Of a stretch of 64,000 nt of DNA, positions 35,001-45,545 are shown one piece after another. A program made the position numbers and the translations under genes. Below the pieces are notes generated by a model. The model was not told where the DNA came from and did no database searches. It worked only from the letters and a program-made list of their open reading frames with translations. The stretch comes from Bradysia coprophila (lineage: Eukaryota > Arthropoda > Insecta > Diptera > Sciaridae), in the NCBI RefSeq assembly GCF_014529535.1, contig NW_023503293.1, positions 4,792,741-4,856,740 of the forward strand. Direction: 5' to 3'. The stretch's first letter is position 1, and every line of letters begins with the position of its first letter.

Positions 35001-35446
35001 ACGATTTTGGAGCTCTGGCAGGCTTTTATTTCATGATCTCGAGCGTCGACAACAAAATAAAGTTTTTCTACGTTTTACTCAAAAAAGTTCAACGAATCGA
35101 ATGATTCAATAATATATGTGACCCCTTGTCCCTAAATGTATGATTTTGTTCGATGTTTTGGCGATATCACTCTTAATTGTTGAAAGTTAGGAAATGAAAG
35201 CTTCTAAAAACCTTTTGAAACATAAAATAGGAGGATTTTTAAAGCGTGTGAGACCTGCAATTTAGCATAAAATGATTGAATTTCAAATTTTTTTCATTTC
35301 CGTGTTTCATTGTTGATCGTGCATTGAGACGTTTGGTGTTTCTTTTATCACAGATACAAAAAGCACTTAGTGCTCGAATGGAATACAACACAAAACTTGA
35401 GCAGGATGACATGGAAGGAGTTCCAGACGAAGAATGGAATGAATGA
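17039..35446 (+). CDS. pod1: Coronin-7 orthologue Pod1, actin and microtubule binding
   Basis: Seventeen phase-consistent coding exons give 1257 residues: 17039-17198, 17277-17816, 17881-18102, 18166-18446, 19048-19530, 19999-20185, 20260-20375, 20472-20495, 20571-20749, 20819-21003, 21066-21347, 21413-21836, 21909-22047, 22102-22308, 22376-22511, 22575-22690, 35354-35446. Residues 1 to about 400 form the first coronin unit, starting MAWRFKASKYKNAAP, with WD repeats (GSQDCLVKIWYIP). A Ser/Lys/Glu-rich linker follows. From about 793 (KVSKFRHLKGTPGHKSSHI) comes the second unit, with ACDDGIVKMWRIP and SYDMSIKLWCLE. The tail is acidic and ends EGVPDEEWNE. There is no coiled coil, as in coronin-7. 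Family knowledge: Drosophila Pod1 cross-links actin and microtubules in growth cones; coronin-7 also acts at the Golgi. The start of exon 5 (19048, acceptor GCTATAG) is the least certain boundary. The last intron is 12,663 bp, enlarged by a fold-back element. Confidence 0.93.
18603..18631. repeat. (TC)n microsatellite in a pod1 intron
   Basis: A run of about 14 TC units lies in the 601-bp intron 18447-19047. It makes a long pyrimidine tract that ends in TTTTTTTAAG at 18649. That AG was considered as an acceptor and not chosen, because the frame behind it ends in a stop after about 37 codons. Confidence 0.8.
20472..20495 (+). CDS. pod1: 24-nt microexon in the pod1 linker
   Basis: An acceptor ending GACTAACAG, 24 bases coding LTEDNSVK, then the donor GTTACT. 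It is phase 0 on both sides, so ERRK can join VFENN directly if it is skipped. The donor is weak, which suits a cassette exon. It lies in the disordered linker between the two coronin units. Confidence 0.5.
23335..25555 (+). repeat. Left inverted arm of the giant fold-back
   Basis: About 2221 bp, mirrored at 31904-34123. The match ends inside TTCAAGCTATCG. Within the arm, at 24701-24892, a unit of roughly 60 bp is repeated about four times, each copy with GCCTTTACGTTACATTTCG or a variant and GGATGAATTCCC. Confidence 0.85.
25561..30978. repeat. Tandem array of about ten 500-bp units, each a MITE
   Basis: Unit starts (CAAGCAAGTCGAACTTTG) fall at 25561, 26060, 26560, 27060, 27562, 28064, 28566, 29264, 29764, 30264 and 30764. 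The period is 499-502 bp, except for one unit of 698 bp with an insertion. Each unit carries about 100-bp terminal inverted repeats beginning GACAAATATTGCGTTGCGTG and ending near GGCAATTTTGTCAATTTT. About 275 bp of unique sequence lies between them and a 27-bp spacer links neighbours. Units are nearly identical. The last one breaks off and continues as an inverted half-unit to 30978. No gene is encoded. The array is a MITE turned satellite, not a CRISPR array. Confidence 0.9.
28640..28836. mobile_element. 197-bp double-hairpin insertion in one satellite unit
   Basis: The unit starting at 28566 is interrupted after TATGCATAAAA. The insert holds one palindrome with arms of about 40 bp: GTACCTGTTTTGGACGATTG, and inverted near 28740-28757. 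It also has an inner stem GTAGACC...GGTCTAC, and a second stem TTCATGC...GCATGAA with GGGCCGGAAA and TTTTCGGCCC. It is GC-richer than the array. Confidence 0.7.
31110..31925. repeat. Degenerate 150-bp tandem repeats
   Basis: About five to six diverged copies, with a motif near CTTGATAACACGATAACTTG at about 31129, 31279, 31432, 31583, 31736 and 31893. Each is followed by GGAATTAAATTCCT and GTTAAGTTCGAAGATGGGCTA. They overlap the inner end of the right arm. A related copy in the opposite orientation lies at 61020-61262. Confidence 0.7.
31904..34123 (-). repeat. Right inverted arm of the giant fold-back
   Basis: About 2220 bp, the inverted copy of 23335-25555. It includes the mirrored GCCTTTACG repeats at 32567-32760. 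Beyond its inner end the sequence continues into the 150-bp repeats, which the left arm lacks; there the MITE array begins instead. Confidence 0.85.
35354..35446 (+). CDS. pod1: Last coding exon of pod1
   Basis: An acceptor ending TTTTATCACAG, then 30 codons from IQKALSARMEYNTKLEQ to the acidic end EEWNE and a stop at 35444-35446. It continues in phase 0 from KSKQDE at 22690. The acidic tail with the penultimate Trp is typical of Pod1/coronin-7. A possible polyadenylation signal AATAAA lies at 35747-35752. Confidence 0.88.
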   Translation: MQKALSARMEYNTKLEQDDMEGVPDEEWNE

Positions 35447-37688
35447 ACGACGGGACAGCGAGAACGTAAAGGACTACACAGAAGAAAAAGAAAGGAAAAT
35501 GTTTAAAAAAAAAATTGAAGTAAAATGGAAACTGTCTGAACGCTTTTTTTCCCCACTACTCACTAACTCTAGTACTTAAATTTCCATACTTTTTGTTTTT
35601 GTTTGGTTTTTCTTTTTTTGTAAGAGATAAGGCGAAATTCATATAATCCATAAAATTAAAACTAAAATACGATTTTTATACAATTTTTCTAAGAATTATA
35701 AGAGGATGAGAACGAGAGAACAACAAGGATAATGAAGAAAGAAAAAAATAAAACAAACAAAACACAAAAAAATTATTAAAGAAACACAAATGGTTGTTAA
35801 ACTTATATTATATTTAGCTAAATAATTACAATTATTCACATCGACGAAAAGATAAAATTATTTAGTCACATCACCCACATTAATTACACACACACACACA
35901 AGCAGACACTCTCTGGTGATTTTCGAATTCCATTTCGAATGAAATATATTTAAAATTTTGTGCGATTGAAGTATAAAATGGAATGGAAGAAGAAGAAAAC
36001 AAATAATGCTTTTTGTGCCATGAAAATAATTAATTTATTTTTTGTTCTGATTTTTCGTTTACCGTTTTCGCTTTATAATTATATTGAAATCGAACCATTT
36101 TTCGAAGCCACACGTATCGATGCGATTTGTAATTACACATTTTGATTCAATGGAATTGGTTTTTTTTTTGTTTCTTTTCGTCTCGCAAAAAATTTCTGTT
36201 TAAAATTTGTAAAGATAAAACTATCGGTGTGCGTTAAGGAAATATAAATGGAAGTGAGCGCTCAGATTTAATAATAATCCAAGTTCATCTAATTAATTAC
36301 GAATTGAAAATGTTAAATTAATTTTAGGTTCCATTTGGATTAGCTTTTGTGTGATATTTTTTTCATTTTTTTTTTATTATTTCTCTCATCATTTTTCCCA
36401 TTTAAATTAATTAATTTTTCGATTAAATTTTTTCTTCTTGTTATTTTGTAGTTATTGCTGTGACAATGTCGTATTACTAATTATATTTATTAATTATTTT
36501 CCTCGTTTTTTTTTTACTTTTAGACATTTTCTATTTAATTTAGTCCAATCAAAATTAACTGCCATTTAACCGCCACATTGATGTGCATTCTAGTTATTTA
36601 ACAAAACAATCTAGAGACCGACAGAAAGTCTCCAATTTTTTTGTGACGTTTTAATACTGATCCGGGGCGAAGCCGTCAATATTATCACACGAAAAAGTGA
36701 CTTTCAATTTTTACATCCCTAGTTGTGTATCCAACTTTACACACGAACGACACAAACAACTGGGTCGCACTGGCTATACCAAAGGGCGCTCCTGTAAAAT
36801 GTAGGAGCAGCCGCTTATAGTGAAGAGATGACGCCAAAAATCTCTCTTGACGGGCGACAATATAGCAAATTCAATAAAATTACTAAATTACTTGTGATTT
36901 TCCAAGTATGGTCATATGGCCAGTCCGGGCCTGCACAAAAAAAAATAAAAATTACTTTACAACCCTTGTGATTGTAGAGGTTATTCATGAAAATCCATTT
37001 ACACCGTCACAGGCAAATTCACAATGGCTAAGTCTAATATAATTGAATAGCGGCCAACCGTACCACAGACGAACACTCGTACCCTCCCTAACATGACCAT
37101 TTCACTGAAAATTGAATAGCGAGTTGTGTAAAATAAAATATTTTGATTTTGTGATGTAAGACTACGTATTTCCGTATTTTTTGCATCCCGTGTTCCGAAA
37201 AGTCTTCCGCTGCAGATGCTTTTTATCATTCTCGTGAAATATCAATCACAATATTGTTTCCACCTACAAAATTCACCAAAAACACTTTCGGCTGACTAAA
37301 TCGAATTTTGGATGCCGTTTTGTGTAACAGTTGGTCACTTTTTCGGTTGATATTTTGCGACTAACCTTTTGTCTTCATAAACGTTAAATAGAATTCCTAA
37401 TCACATATGAGAGACTCAAGTATTTTATCGCAATGCGCAAGTCGTTAAACAGGTTAAAAAGTGAGCGCTGCATCGCATGTAATATATCTTTAATGTATTA
37501 CCTCTCCTTTCACATGAAAGTTGATCGATACTTTCAATCTTGAGGATAAATCTGGGTAAATTCTGAGCCTAGCGAACGTACCATATCTTTGAAAAATTGT
37601 TCAAAGTGGGAATAGAGCGAGAAGCTTTACACCTTCGAGATGCGTTGATTTCGAAGTTCTAAAAATCTGCGATTTGTGAAAGATATAA
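35447..37688. other. pod1 3' untranslated region and intergenic sequence
   Basis: Very AT-rich, with a (CA)n run at 35887-35901 and many poly-A and poly-T tracts. I find no coding exon and no readable mobile-element termini. Confidence 0.4.
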
Positions 37689-38177
37689 AATCATCATTTT
37701 GCGAACAAGATAGTACAGCCAAATATAGTACAGCCAAATATAGTACAGCCTCCAGGTATTTCAAGAGATGATGGTAAAAGACCTGACGGTATGACTTTGA
37801 TACCATGGAGTCATGGGAGATCACTCTTGTGGGATGTTACCGTCCGGGATACCATGGCTGCATCATATATTAATGATTCATCAAAGAAAGCACGGTCCAT
37901 TGCTGAAAAAGCAGAGAGACATAAGCATAACCATTACGTTTCTTTGAAACAAAACTATTTGCTAACCCCACTTGCTTTCGAGACTTTAGGTTGCATGGGT
38001 CCGGAAACGAAGAAATTTATTGATAAATTGGGCTCTTTAATGAAAAAGGCAACGGGTGAGGTAAAATCAAAAGAATACCTTCTGCAAAGAATTTCGATCG
38101 CAATTCAACGTGGTAACGCTGCTTGTATTTTGGGAACATTAGGGAAGAAGAAGATCGATGATATTTATTTACTGTAG
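37689..38177 (+). mobile_element. Retrotransposon reverse-transcriptase C-terminal relic
   Basis: An open frame of about 160 codons ends at 38177. From RDDGKRPDGMTLIPWSHGRS through LLWDVTVRDT, LTPLAFETLGCMGPET and RISIAIQRGNAACILGTLG it has the motif order of a region I associate with the C-terminus of non-LTR reverse transcriptases, common in invertebrate genomes. No polymerase domain precedes it; instead the 15-bp unit coding IVQPN is repeated in frame at 37710-37748. The frame has no stop or shift over this conserved part, so the insertion is young or the piece has been kept. The family link is from memory of motifs. Confidence 0.55.
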
Positions 38178-39617
38178 TTTTTAATTTTTGAGAAAAGATC
38201 GATGTTTTACCGGCTGCGCCATAATTGTGAGCAGTCTTTTTTGTCGCATTTAAAATAAATACCTTTGCTGGCTCCTCCAGACATTTTTCCAGATGTGAGG
38301 TTGTCAGGCATTCTATTTGGAATGATCGCCATAAACATTCAAGAATTCACATTTTTTGTACAATGTTGATAAGTTGGAACCTCATTGGAAAATTGTAGAA
38401 TAATGGGAATAAAGGGGAATAGGAAAATCTATGGAATTCTTCTAACAGTGACATAACATTCCAAAACCATAAATGAGATTTTACGAGCCACCGATGCTTC
38501 GCTGAAAAGCCCACATTTCTTTATTGTATTTTTGATGGAATCTTTCTACAAAGATCCTTTTTGAAAAGTTTGAGGCACTGTAACGACCTCAAATATATAT
38601 TTCGGTTGAATTTTGTCAATTAATCACTCAAAAGCGAGATTTTTGATTTATCGTACGATGTAAGTGCAACATGCCTAATGCGCCGAAAGAAGTGATTGAT
38701 GAAACGCACTGGTTTCTGTGCAGAGGATATGTGAAATGTGGTCATTATTGTCGTCTTACATTTTTCAAAAAGGATTCTGATGAAAATATATTGAAAATCC
38801 ACCTAAAAAAGTCACATTAGCAAAATGTAGGCTTTTCAGCGAAACATCGATTACTCTTATACCGATTTTTTTTTATTTGTCTACTAAATGAAACGCACAA
38901 AAACCAGTGAACACAAAATCCACTATTTATATTGCTCACTAAAATGAAGAAGACACAACAACCAAACCTATAATAAATAAGACTTTGATATTTTTCCATT
39001 TATTTAAATTTACACATAGAAAGACAAAACAGAAAAGGAAAAAAAATCTAAAAAATATTGGGATATGTTTTGTACAACTAATTTCTTTTTTGATAAAACT
39101 TTTTTGTATTCGTGGAATTGTAGAACCTTAGATGTTTTTATACTACAACAACAACAACAACAACAAAATAATTTTTATCGTGAACATTATACTGATATGG
39201 CTTTACATTACATAATTTTTAACGTAGCAGTATAATCATGTATTTATACTTAAACAAACATTAAATTATTTGCTAAACTTAGTATTATTTTGGAGTTTTT
39301 TTTTTATTACTATTATTATGTTATCGACAGTGGCGACAAAAAATAATAATGAGCAGTAGCAGGAAACTTCGATTGGCTGGAAGAGGCGTCTCATTTTCTT
39401 CAGTACTTCGTTCTCTGAACTCTATTTTCTGATGAAATGAGTTCACTATGGTAAATATCCATGAAATTTCATAGCAGTTAAGTTGGTTTACTGTTATTAG
39501 CAATTATATGATGAAATGTACTAGTTGCAATTATATGATGAAATGTACTAGAAATGTAATAGAATTAAAAAAAAACTCTATTACTTTTAAGGTTTAGTTT
39601 TCAAACCGCATTTCCCT
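38178..39617. other. Repeat-rich intergenic sequence
   Basis: It contains a degenerate palindromic element at 38485-38855, an ACA microsatellite at about 39147-39168 and a 20-bp direct repeat, GCAATTATATGATGAAATGT, near 39499 and 39526. No gene is seen. Confidence 0.4.
38485..38855. mobile_element. Degenerate palindromic MITE related to 12708-13094
   Basis: Its ends, CCACCGATGCTTCGCTGAAAAG and the inverted CTTTTCAGCGAAACATCG, match the right end of the element at 12708-13094 (CTTTTCAGCAAAGCACCGATG). The flanks read TTAC and TTAT in place of TTAA, so the target sites have decayed. Inner arms share AAAAAGGAT. Confidence 0.55.
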
Positions 39618-40130
39618 CGAGGGGTAACTCACTTCTAGATTAAATGGATTAAATGGATTAAATGGTATTAAATGGATTTAATGGATTAAATGGATTAAAT
39701 GGATTAAATGGATTTAATGGATTAAATGGATTAAATGGAATAAAAATTGGATTAAATGGATTAAATACGAAAAAACTTCATTTTACAAAATACTGTAAAA
39801 GTCTTAAAAATTGTTGATCGAACCACGTACTACAACTCATACTACAATGTTAAAAAGCGAAAAAAATCCACTTTTAGGAGTTTTTGGTGTAAAGTGGATT
39901 AAATGGATTAAATGGATTAAATGGATTAAATAAATTTAATACCATTTTTACCAAAAAAAAATTTTCTTTACCTCACGAGTACTTAAACGAGCTGGTGATC
40001 GTGCAAATCTATTTTTCGCAATTACTTTACAAATTTTTCAGGTGGGTAGCCTAATTATTTCGGTAAAACTAAAAATTTTTTTTTGGATTAAATGGATTTA
40101 ATGGATTAAATGGAAGTGCGTCACCCCTCG
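39618..40130. mobile_element. hAT-type fold-back element filled with GGATTAAAT repeats
   Basis: The 513-bp element begins CGAGGGGTAACTCACTTC and ends with the inverted copy, two mismatches in 18. A perfect 8-bp duplication ATTTCCCT flanks it at 39610-39617 and 40131-40138. The interior is built of a 10-bp repeat, GGATTAAATG, in blocks at 39644-39765, 39893-39935 and 40083-40112. The CGAGGGGT terminus is shared with 2973-3752, but the filling is a different minisatellite. Confidence 0.85.
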
Positions 40131-42748
40131 ATTTCCCTATAAAGGGCTAGTACACAGCTCGTGAGTTCCTTTAAAATGCATCAAGAAACTGAAAAATGAT
40201 CCATGAAAATAATAATTTCTGTCAACATTTTTCAATCATTTTGCATTTTTATGCATTATTTTGACATTTTTTGTGGAATACTACTTATGAATTACCGGTC
40301 ACTGGAAGGGATATTTTTTACTTGTGTGGAGTTTGCAGTCTAAGCCGAACCTCCATTTTGTAGGTGTATGCGGACATAGCACCTATTTTTGTTGATAATA
40401 ATAAATTTGGTCTTCAGTTCTTCGTTTTTTTTTTTATTTGTTCGTTTAGGGACCTCACTAAGAGCCTTTGACAGCAAACAACCACGCGCCGAAGTATGCA
40501 AATACTCTCTGAAGAAAGTAAGGCGCTCAATTGATATCTCGCCTCAATGCAGGCTACATATTGTGCAGACAAATTCGTCGTATTTGGGCTACGTCATACG
40601 AGACATTTAGTGTGTACACCGTTGCAGCCACCATACTCACTGCAACCACCCAAATTATGAAACTTTTCCATATCATTTTCTGTACTCGAGCAAAAGAAAC
40701 CGAAATATTTGAGTGTTTCAAAGTCCTGCATGTACTTGATACGAGGAGGAAACCACTCTTTTTTATTGATGAGATTAACATGATTAACCAGTGATTAACA
40801 TGATGAATTGGTGATTTACCAGCATTTGACCGAATCGTCGCAAAACTACAAATAAACGTGAAATATACCGGTTAATCAATGTTAATCACCGATTAACCGT
40901 TTGGATTCGCAAACCTTATGTTTCTGATTAACAGATTAACTGATTAATTATGTTAATCACAAAATAGTGGTTTTCCCCTCGACTTGATAACATAATCGAC
41001 GGGAAATTGAAAGCAAACTTTCAAGCGGATCTCTTTCAACGAAGCTAGTGATTGTAACGATTTGGATTTACTCCAAAATCCATTTATAGGTCTCCGAATA
41101 TACCCTCCCAAGCATAATTGATGATTAATTTTTGTATTGATTTATGTCGCTTTATAAAGTTTTATGATAGTTGTTGACTTTCAGTTTGTCAAACTTGAAT
41201 GGGATCTTTTTTGGTATCGGTGGTTGGTAACCAAAATCACGAAAATGGAAATCTTTAACGTTTGGTAATCGAATCGAATTGTTTCCATTAGATAATAAAG
41301 TGAGCGTACAGTTCGAATTTCCAAATATTGAATTTACTTATTCAATTGCAGAGTATTTTAACAAATTTCACAGCTGAACAAGAGAAATTGTCAATATTAA
41401 GCCTTTAAATTGGCCTTTAAGTAAACGTTGTAAATGAGGATAATGTTCAGATATGATTGGATCTCTGTCATTAGAGTCATACCATTGGAAATTTAAACTC
41501 TTCATTTTTTGGAAAAAGTCTATTCAAAGAAAGGATATCGAGAACACCCGTTGCCAGTTCAACAGTTTCAGCTACAGAAAAATAGTGCACATCATATCAA
41601 ATCCTACGCAGATTGGACTGATGACGATCCTTTTCAAAGAACCGGTATTTATCTGCGACTCTGCAGATCCATACCCGTGTTGTATCATTTAAATTTCAAT
41701 TCTTTTCTTTGAATATTTACTGGTCAACACGTAGTTAGCAGCTACAGCAAATTGGGTAATCTAAATTGATGACTCACTTGTACTACGCTGGTAACATTAT
41801 TCAAGTCCAAATATTTGAAAACATGTTATAGACAGTCGACACCAATGTCTGCAATTTTGATAGAAAATCTAAGCCAGCATCGCCAGCATGCTTGTTGGAG
41901 AATTTTATATAGCGATCGTTTTCTGCTTACTTTCATTGTTTCCTGTTAACTTACAGTAATTGACGCCATTAGAGCAACATCGGTTTTCTCAAAATTTTGT
42001 TAGTTTAAAGATAATGAGAGCGATGCAGATGAGAGTGGGCTCGTTGGAAAGCTGAGGTCAAATACTTTCAGGTCATGCCAGGTTTGAGTCCATCCATTGA
42101 TATATGTTAGAAAAAATGTACAACCAAAATTTTCGAAATCCGTGTGAGCTTCAGACAAGTCTGGGCTGGTACTGATGACGGTTATTGTGAACCTAATATA
42201 ATAGTTGTAACGTACATTATCTAAGCTTTCCACTAATACCTCATTTGCAGTACTTTCAAAAGAATCCCTCTATATGTTTATGTATGTGAGTGTCAATCGA
42301 TCGACACACGCATATCATCATCAAACTTACTGTACTTTGACAGGAGCCAATAACGCACTAACACGAATATTGCGACATCGGCTTTGATGATGTAACTATC
42401 TTTAATTGGCCTTACAACGGAATTAATTTCGAAAGTGATAGAGTTTCCATTTTTGCAACCAGATTATATCGAAAATTGCAAAAAAGCTGCGAATTCTTTT
42501 TTGCCACAAAATTAGATTCCTCAATGAGAATGTATTTACTTCAAGTGTGTGGTGTGGCCCCTCTTGGCCTATATTATAGTCCTGGATGAATACATCCTAT
42601 TCGGAATTTGAAGTACGGCTGATCGCATGTCGACATTTGTCATTTGACGTGTCTTATTTTGTGCCTTAATGAGTGTCTATAACTACAATTATTGTTGAAA
42701 TCGACTTAAATTTAAAAAAAATTATAGAACAAATTTGGCTTATACAAA
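40131..42748. other. Intergenic region with unassigned open frames
   Basis: A minisatellite of GATTAAC/TTAATCAC words lies at about 40765-40965. The minus-strand frame 40781-40554 codes a hydrophobic stretch (WKSFIIWVVAVSMVAATVYT) that could be a membrane segment. The plus frame 40438-40610 has an acceptor-like start. I recognise neither and do not call a gene. Confidence 0.3.
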
Positions 42749-43141
42749 ATGGTTGGAGTGAAGCCTGTATCCGTGTGTCTGTCCAAGAATAAAGTGTGTC
42801 CCATTTACAAATATTTTAATTGTGTCTTGCTAAAAGTTTTTTTTTTGCTTTTCCTCCAGGACTTAGATATTGAACAACCACGCCAACGTTCTCGTTATTT
42901 CACAACAGCAGACTTAGGACCAGCTGTAGTCTATTTGTCGAAAGTATTAATTCTGGTTACAGCCGTTTTATTTGTTTCATGGATGATCTACTCCCACGCA
43001 TTGGAATTCTATTCAAAGGCTCTGATGGAACGTATGACTTCCTTTGGGAAGTCGCTAATTGATTATATTGGTGTAAGGAATTACACTGTCAACGGCATTA
43101 ACATTACCATTACCATTTCATCCAACAAGCCTATCAAATAA
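42749..43141 (+). CDS. Small single-pass membrane protein, unrecognised
   Basis: The start codon has a strong insect context (CAAAATGG). Exon 2 is 42860-43141, behind a strong acceptor (TTTTCCTCCAG). The first exon ends at 42793 (donor GTGTGT) or 42766 (donor GTATCC), both phase 0, giving about 108 or 99 residues. The intron has no stop and is a multiple of three, so retention would keep the frame (130 residues). After a polar start (DLDIEQPRQRSRYFTT) comes one clear membrane segment, VLILVTAVLFVSWMIYSHAL. A tail follows with potential N-glycosylation sites in NYTVNGINITIT. I do not know the family. It could be the last exons of a longer gene. Confidence 0.45.
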   Translation: MVGVKPVSVCLSKNKVCPIYKYFNCVLLKVFFLLFLQDLDIEQPRQRSRYFTTADLGPAVVYLSKVLILVTAVLFVSWMIYSHALEFYSKALMERMTSFGKSLIDYIGVRNYTVNGINITITISSNKPIK

Positions 43142-44531
43142 CCAATTTACGATTTTCAATCTCGTTCATTTTAATCTACAAAATTTTTATTTTCTGACCT
43201 GAAACTTTGATTGTTTGACCCATGGTCTAATATTTGTAAAACATTTTTGGTAAAATTTGTGAAACTTTGTCAACTTTTTTGTAAAACTTTGTCAACTTTT
43301 GTGAAACTTTGTCACTTTTTAGCAGCAATAATAGCAATAGCAGCAAAAATAAATAAGTAGTATAAACAATTACGAAAAGTGAGTCATCATTTATATAGCA
43401 TTTTCTAGTTTGAATAAGCATTTCAACGGGTAAACCTAAACAGTTCCATCGGGTTGCTAATATTCACAACATCATTTTTGCAATATTCTTGTAATCTAAC
43501 TTCGACAGCCTTTTGGTGCTTTTGCACAACCCATTCATTAGATGCTTTTGCGCAACCCATTCAATAACCATAAAGATAATCCATAGCAGAACAGCGACAA
43601 TGATGAAATTATGTGTATAACACTATAACAGTATAACAGTGTGTCGATAAAACCTACAACAGCTGCGTGACATTCGGTTTCAGTCAGAGAAATGATAACA
43701 GATAGCGTTGCTGTAAGCTCATCGCCATCTGTTATCTTTTCTCTGATTCCGATTAAGCGATAGGTTTGATTAAGACCACTCAACTGAATTGGATAGAAAT
43801 ATCCATTGCTATTCATTACACAGTGTGTAATACAGCTTTCTTAATTTCTTAATTTTGACTTTTCTTTTATTAATTGTGTTAAATTGCGTAGATTAATAAA
43901 TGCTTATTTTCGCAATTTCGGGCCATAATCATCACCTTTGGGACGTCGTTTTGATGGTTTTTATTCAACTGTATGCTTCCGCACTGGTCGGTTTGATTTT
44001 TTTTTTGCACCCAGTTTGTGAATCAGTTAATGTAGCCTGACTAGTGAGAAAACATGAAGACAAAACGAGGAATTTTGGTTCGTTGTTTTTGAATGTGAAC
44101 AGATTAAATCATCAGACGACCAGACTACAAACTGGACTATAAAACATGGGCTGTGCATACTCACCTCTACTGTCTAACAAAGAGCAGACTCTCTAGACTG
44201 TTAAATTTTAGGTGTCGTTATAGCCGACAAAGACAAATAGGCGGTGAGTGGATAGTGACTTCTGAAAGCGTATGTTAAAATCAACGAAGTAAAAGATTTT
44301 GTATTCAAATGTCAGAAAACATTTTAAAGAACATGAAAATAAAAGAGGTAATGTTTATGGTCGCAAGATAGTAATACTCTCGTCGATTCTAAAAACAGTC
44401 TCATTCTAGTGGTGTGCATGACCGTAATGCACAGACAACAGGGATAAAAAAAAAAAATTAAGGATTCAAAACTCGTTTTGGCTTAGAAAACTTATTTTAA
44501 TTGATGAAAACATTAAATCTGTACCATGTGT
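43142..44531. other. Intergenic region
   Basis: No gene is seen apart from 3' ends of the neighbours. It holds a short tandem repeat of TTTGTCAACTTTT near 43262-43318, the inverted repeat at 43673-43760 and the dispersed-repeat core at 44268-44315. Confidence 0.4.
43673..43760. repeat. Inverted repeat
   Basis: CAGAGAAATGATAACAGAT is mirrored by ATCTGTTATCTTTTCTCTG with a loop of about 20 bases. It may be a small MITE; no target duplication was found. Confidence 0.5.
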
Positions 44532-45545
44532 TCAATCGTCGAACGTCATTCTTCTTGGCTCGTGGTTTCTCATATACCGTCGGATTTGTTTGTAACGCGG
44601 ATTCTCGGCCAAATTCAGCTTCATTTCTTCCTCTTTTTCCTTTTTCCACTTGATGAAATTGGTTTTGATCCACAGTTCCAATTCTAGGTACTCGTTTTTC
44701 GTCTCCTCTTCCACCGCATTGAATTGATTTTGTCCCATGCCCAGATGCTTTCGAATCAGGTACAATTTCTCTTCATCACCATACGGTTTTTTCATTATCG
44801 TGAAATTAAAAATCCATCGAAAGTACCACACAAAGTACATGGTAATTGTGTACGGTGACATGAGCAACTGAATCCACAAAATGTTTTTTATTTCCGGCTT
44901 GGCGTATGCCCCTTTGATGTCCATATTTTCTTCGATTATTTGCCGAATCAGTTTCTCGTTCTCTTCTTTCTGTTCAGCTTTGCTTAGTTTCCCTTTGCTT
45001 TTTTTGGTCAAATCTTTACCTTGCCTTGACTGCACTATTTCTGCAGCTTTGAGCCGATACTTTGGCACCGTTAGAAAATATTTTATGGCACTCTCATACC
45101 TCTGCCATGCACTGTAGTACTGAATGATCGAAATTACGGATATTGTAACGACCAGCACCAGACGAACATCAACTTTCGGCGATACACGTCTCCTATAGTA
45201 GCGGTAGTAATGTGCATAATATTCTTGTGGATTGTCCAACATATAATCGTAATCGGTTCGCGATTCATCGTCACGTAGAATCTCGTAGGCGGTTGCAATT
45301 TCTTTGAATTTAATTTCGGCCTCGCGTTTTGCGTCGATATTATGATGGACATCCGGATGGAATTTTTTGGCTAACTGTCGATAAGCCTTTGAGATCTCTG
45401 ATCGAGTTGAGTCTCTGTTTACCGATAGCACGTCATAGCAGTTCTGTTTACCGCAATATAGACCTTCCAACAATTGGCTGGAACCACCATCGATACTCAT
45501 CAGCAAAATGAGTACGAAAGCTGGATATTTGATGACTTGGTACAT
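44532..45545 (-). CDS. DNAJC25: DnaJ homologue subfamily C member 25, ER membrane
   Basis: Single-exon coding sequence on the minus strand, 337 residues (human about 360). I start at 45545 (MYQVIK) and not at the in-frame ATG at 45602, because it puts a signal peptide (FVLILLMSIDGG) at the true N-terminus. The J domain runs from about residue 35 (NCYDVLSVNRDSTRSEI) with HPD at 63-65. A first membrane segment follows at VRLVLVVTISVISIIQYY and a second at ILWIQLLMSPYTITMYFVW. Between them is a Lys/Glu-rich helix. The C-terminus, with NPRYKQIRRYMRNHEPRRM, is well conserved in the family. Family knowledge: a type of J-protein in the ER membrane with its J domain in the lumen, expected to stimulate an Hsp70 (BiP). 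No intron is seen. Confidence 0.93.
   Translation of the reverse strand: MYQVIKYPAFVLILLMSIDGGSSQLLEGLYCGKQNCYDVLSVNRDSTRSEISKAYRQLAKKFHPDVHHNIDAKREAEIKFKEIATAYEILRDDESRTDYDYMLDNPQEYYAHYYRYYRRRVSPKVDVRLVLVVTISVISIIQYYSAWQRYESAIKYFLTVPKYRLKAAEIVQSRQGKDLTKKSKGKLSKAEQKEENEKLIRQIIEENMDIKGAYAKPEIKNILWIQLLMSPYTITMYFVWYFRWIFNFTIMKKPYGDEEKLYLIRKHLGMGQNQFNAVEEETKNEYLELELWIKTNFIKWKKEKEEEMKLNLAENPRYKQIRRYMRNHEPRRMTFDD

Noticed and set aside
40554-40781. Minus-strand open frame with a hydrophobic segment
   Set aside because: I recognise no receptor or channel motif. It borders a TTAATCAC minisatellite and no phase-consistent partner exons were found.
41509-41712. Plus frame reading SYADWTDDDPFQRTG
   Set aside because: It looks protein-like but has no ATG, no convincing splice sites and no recognised family.
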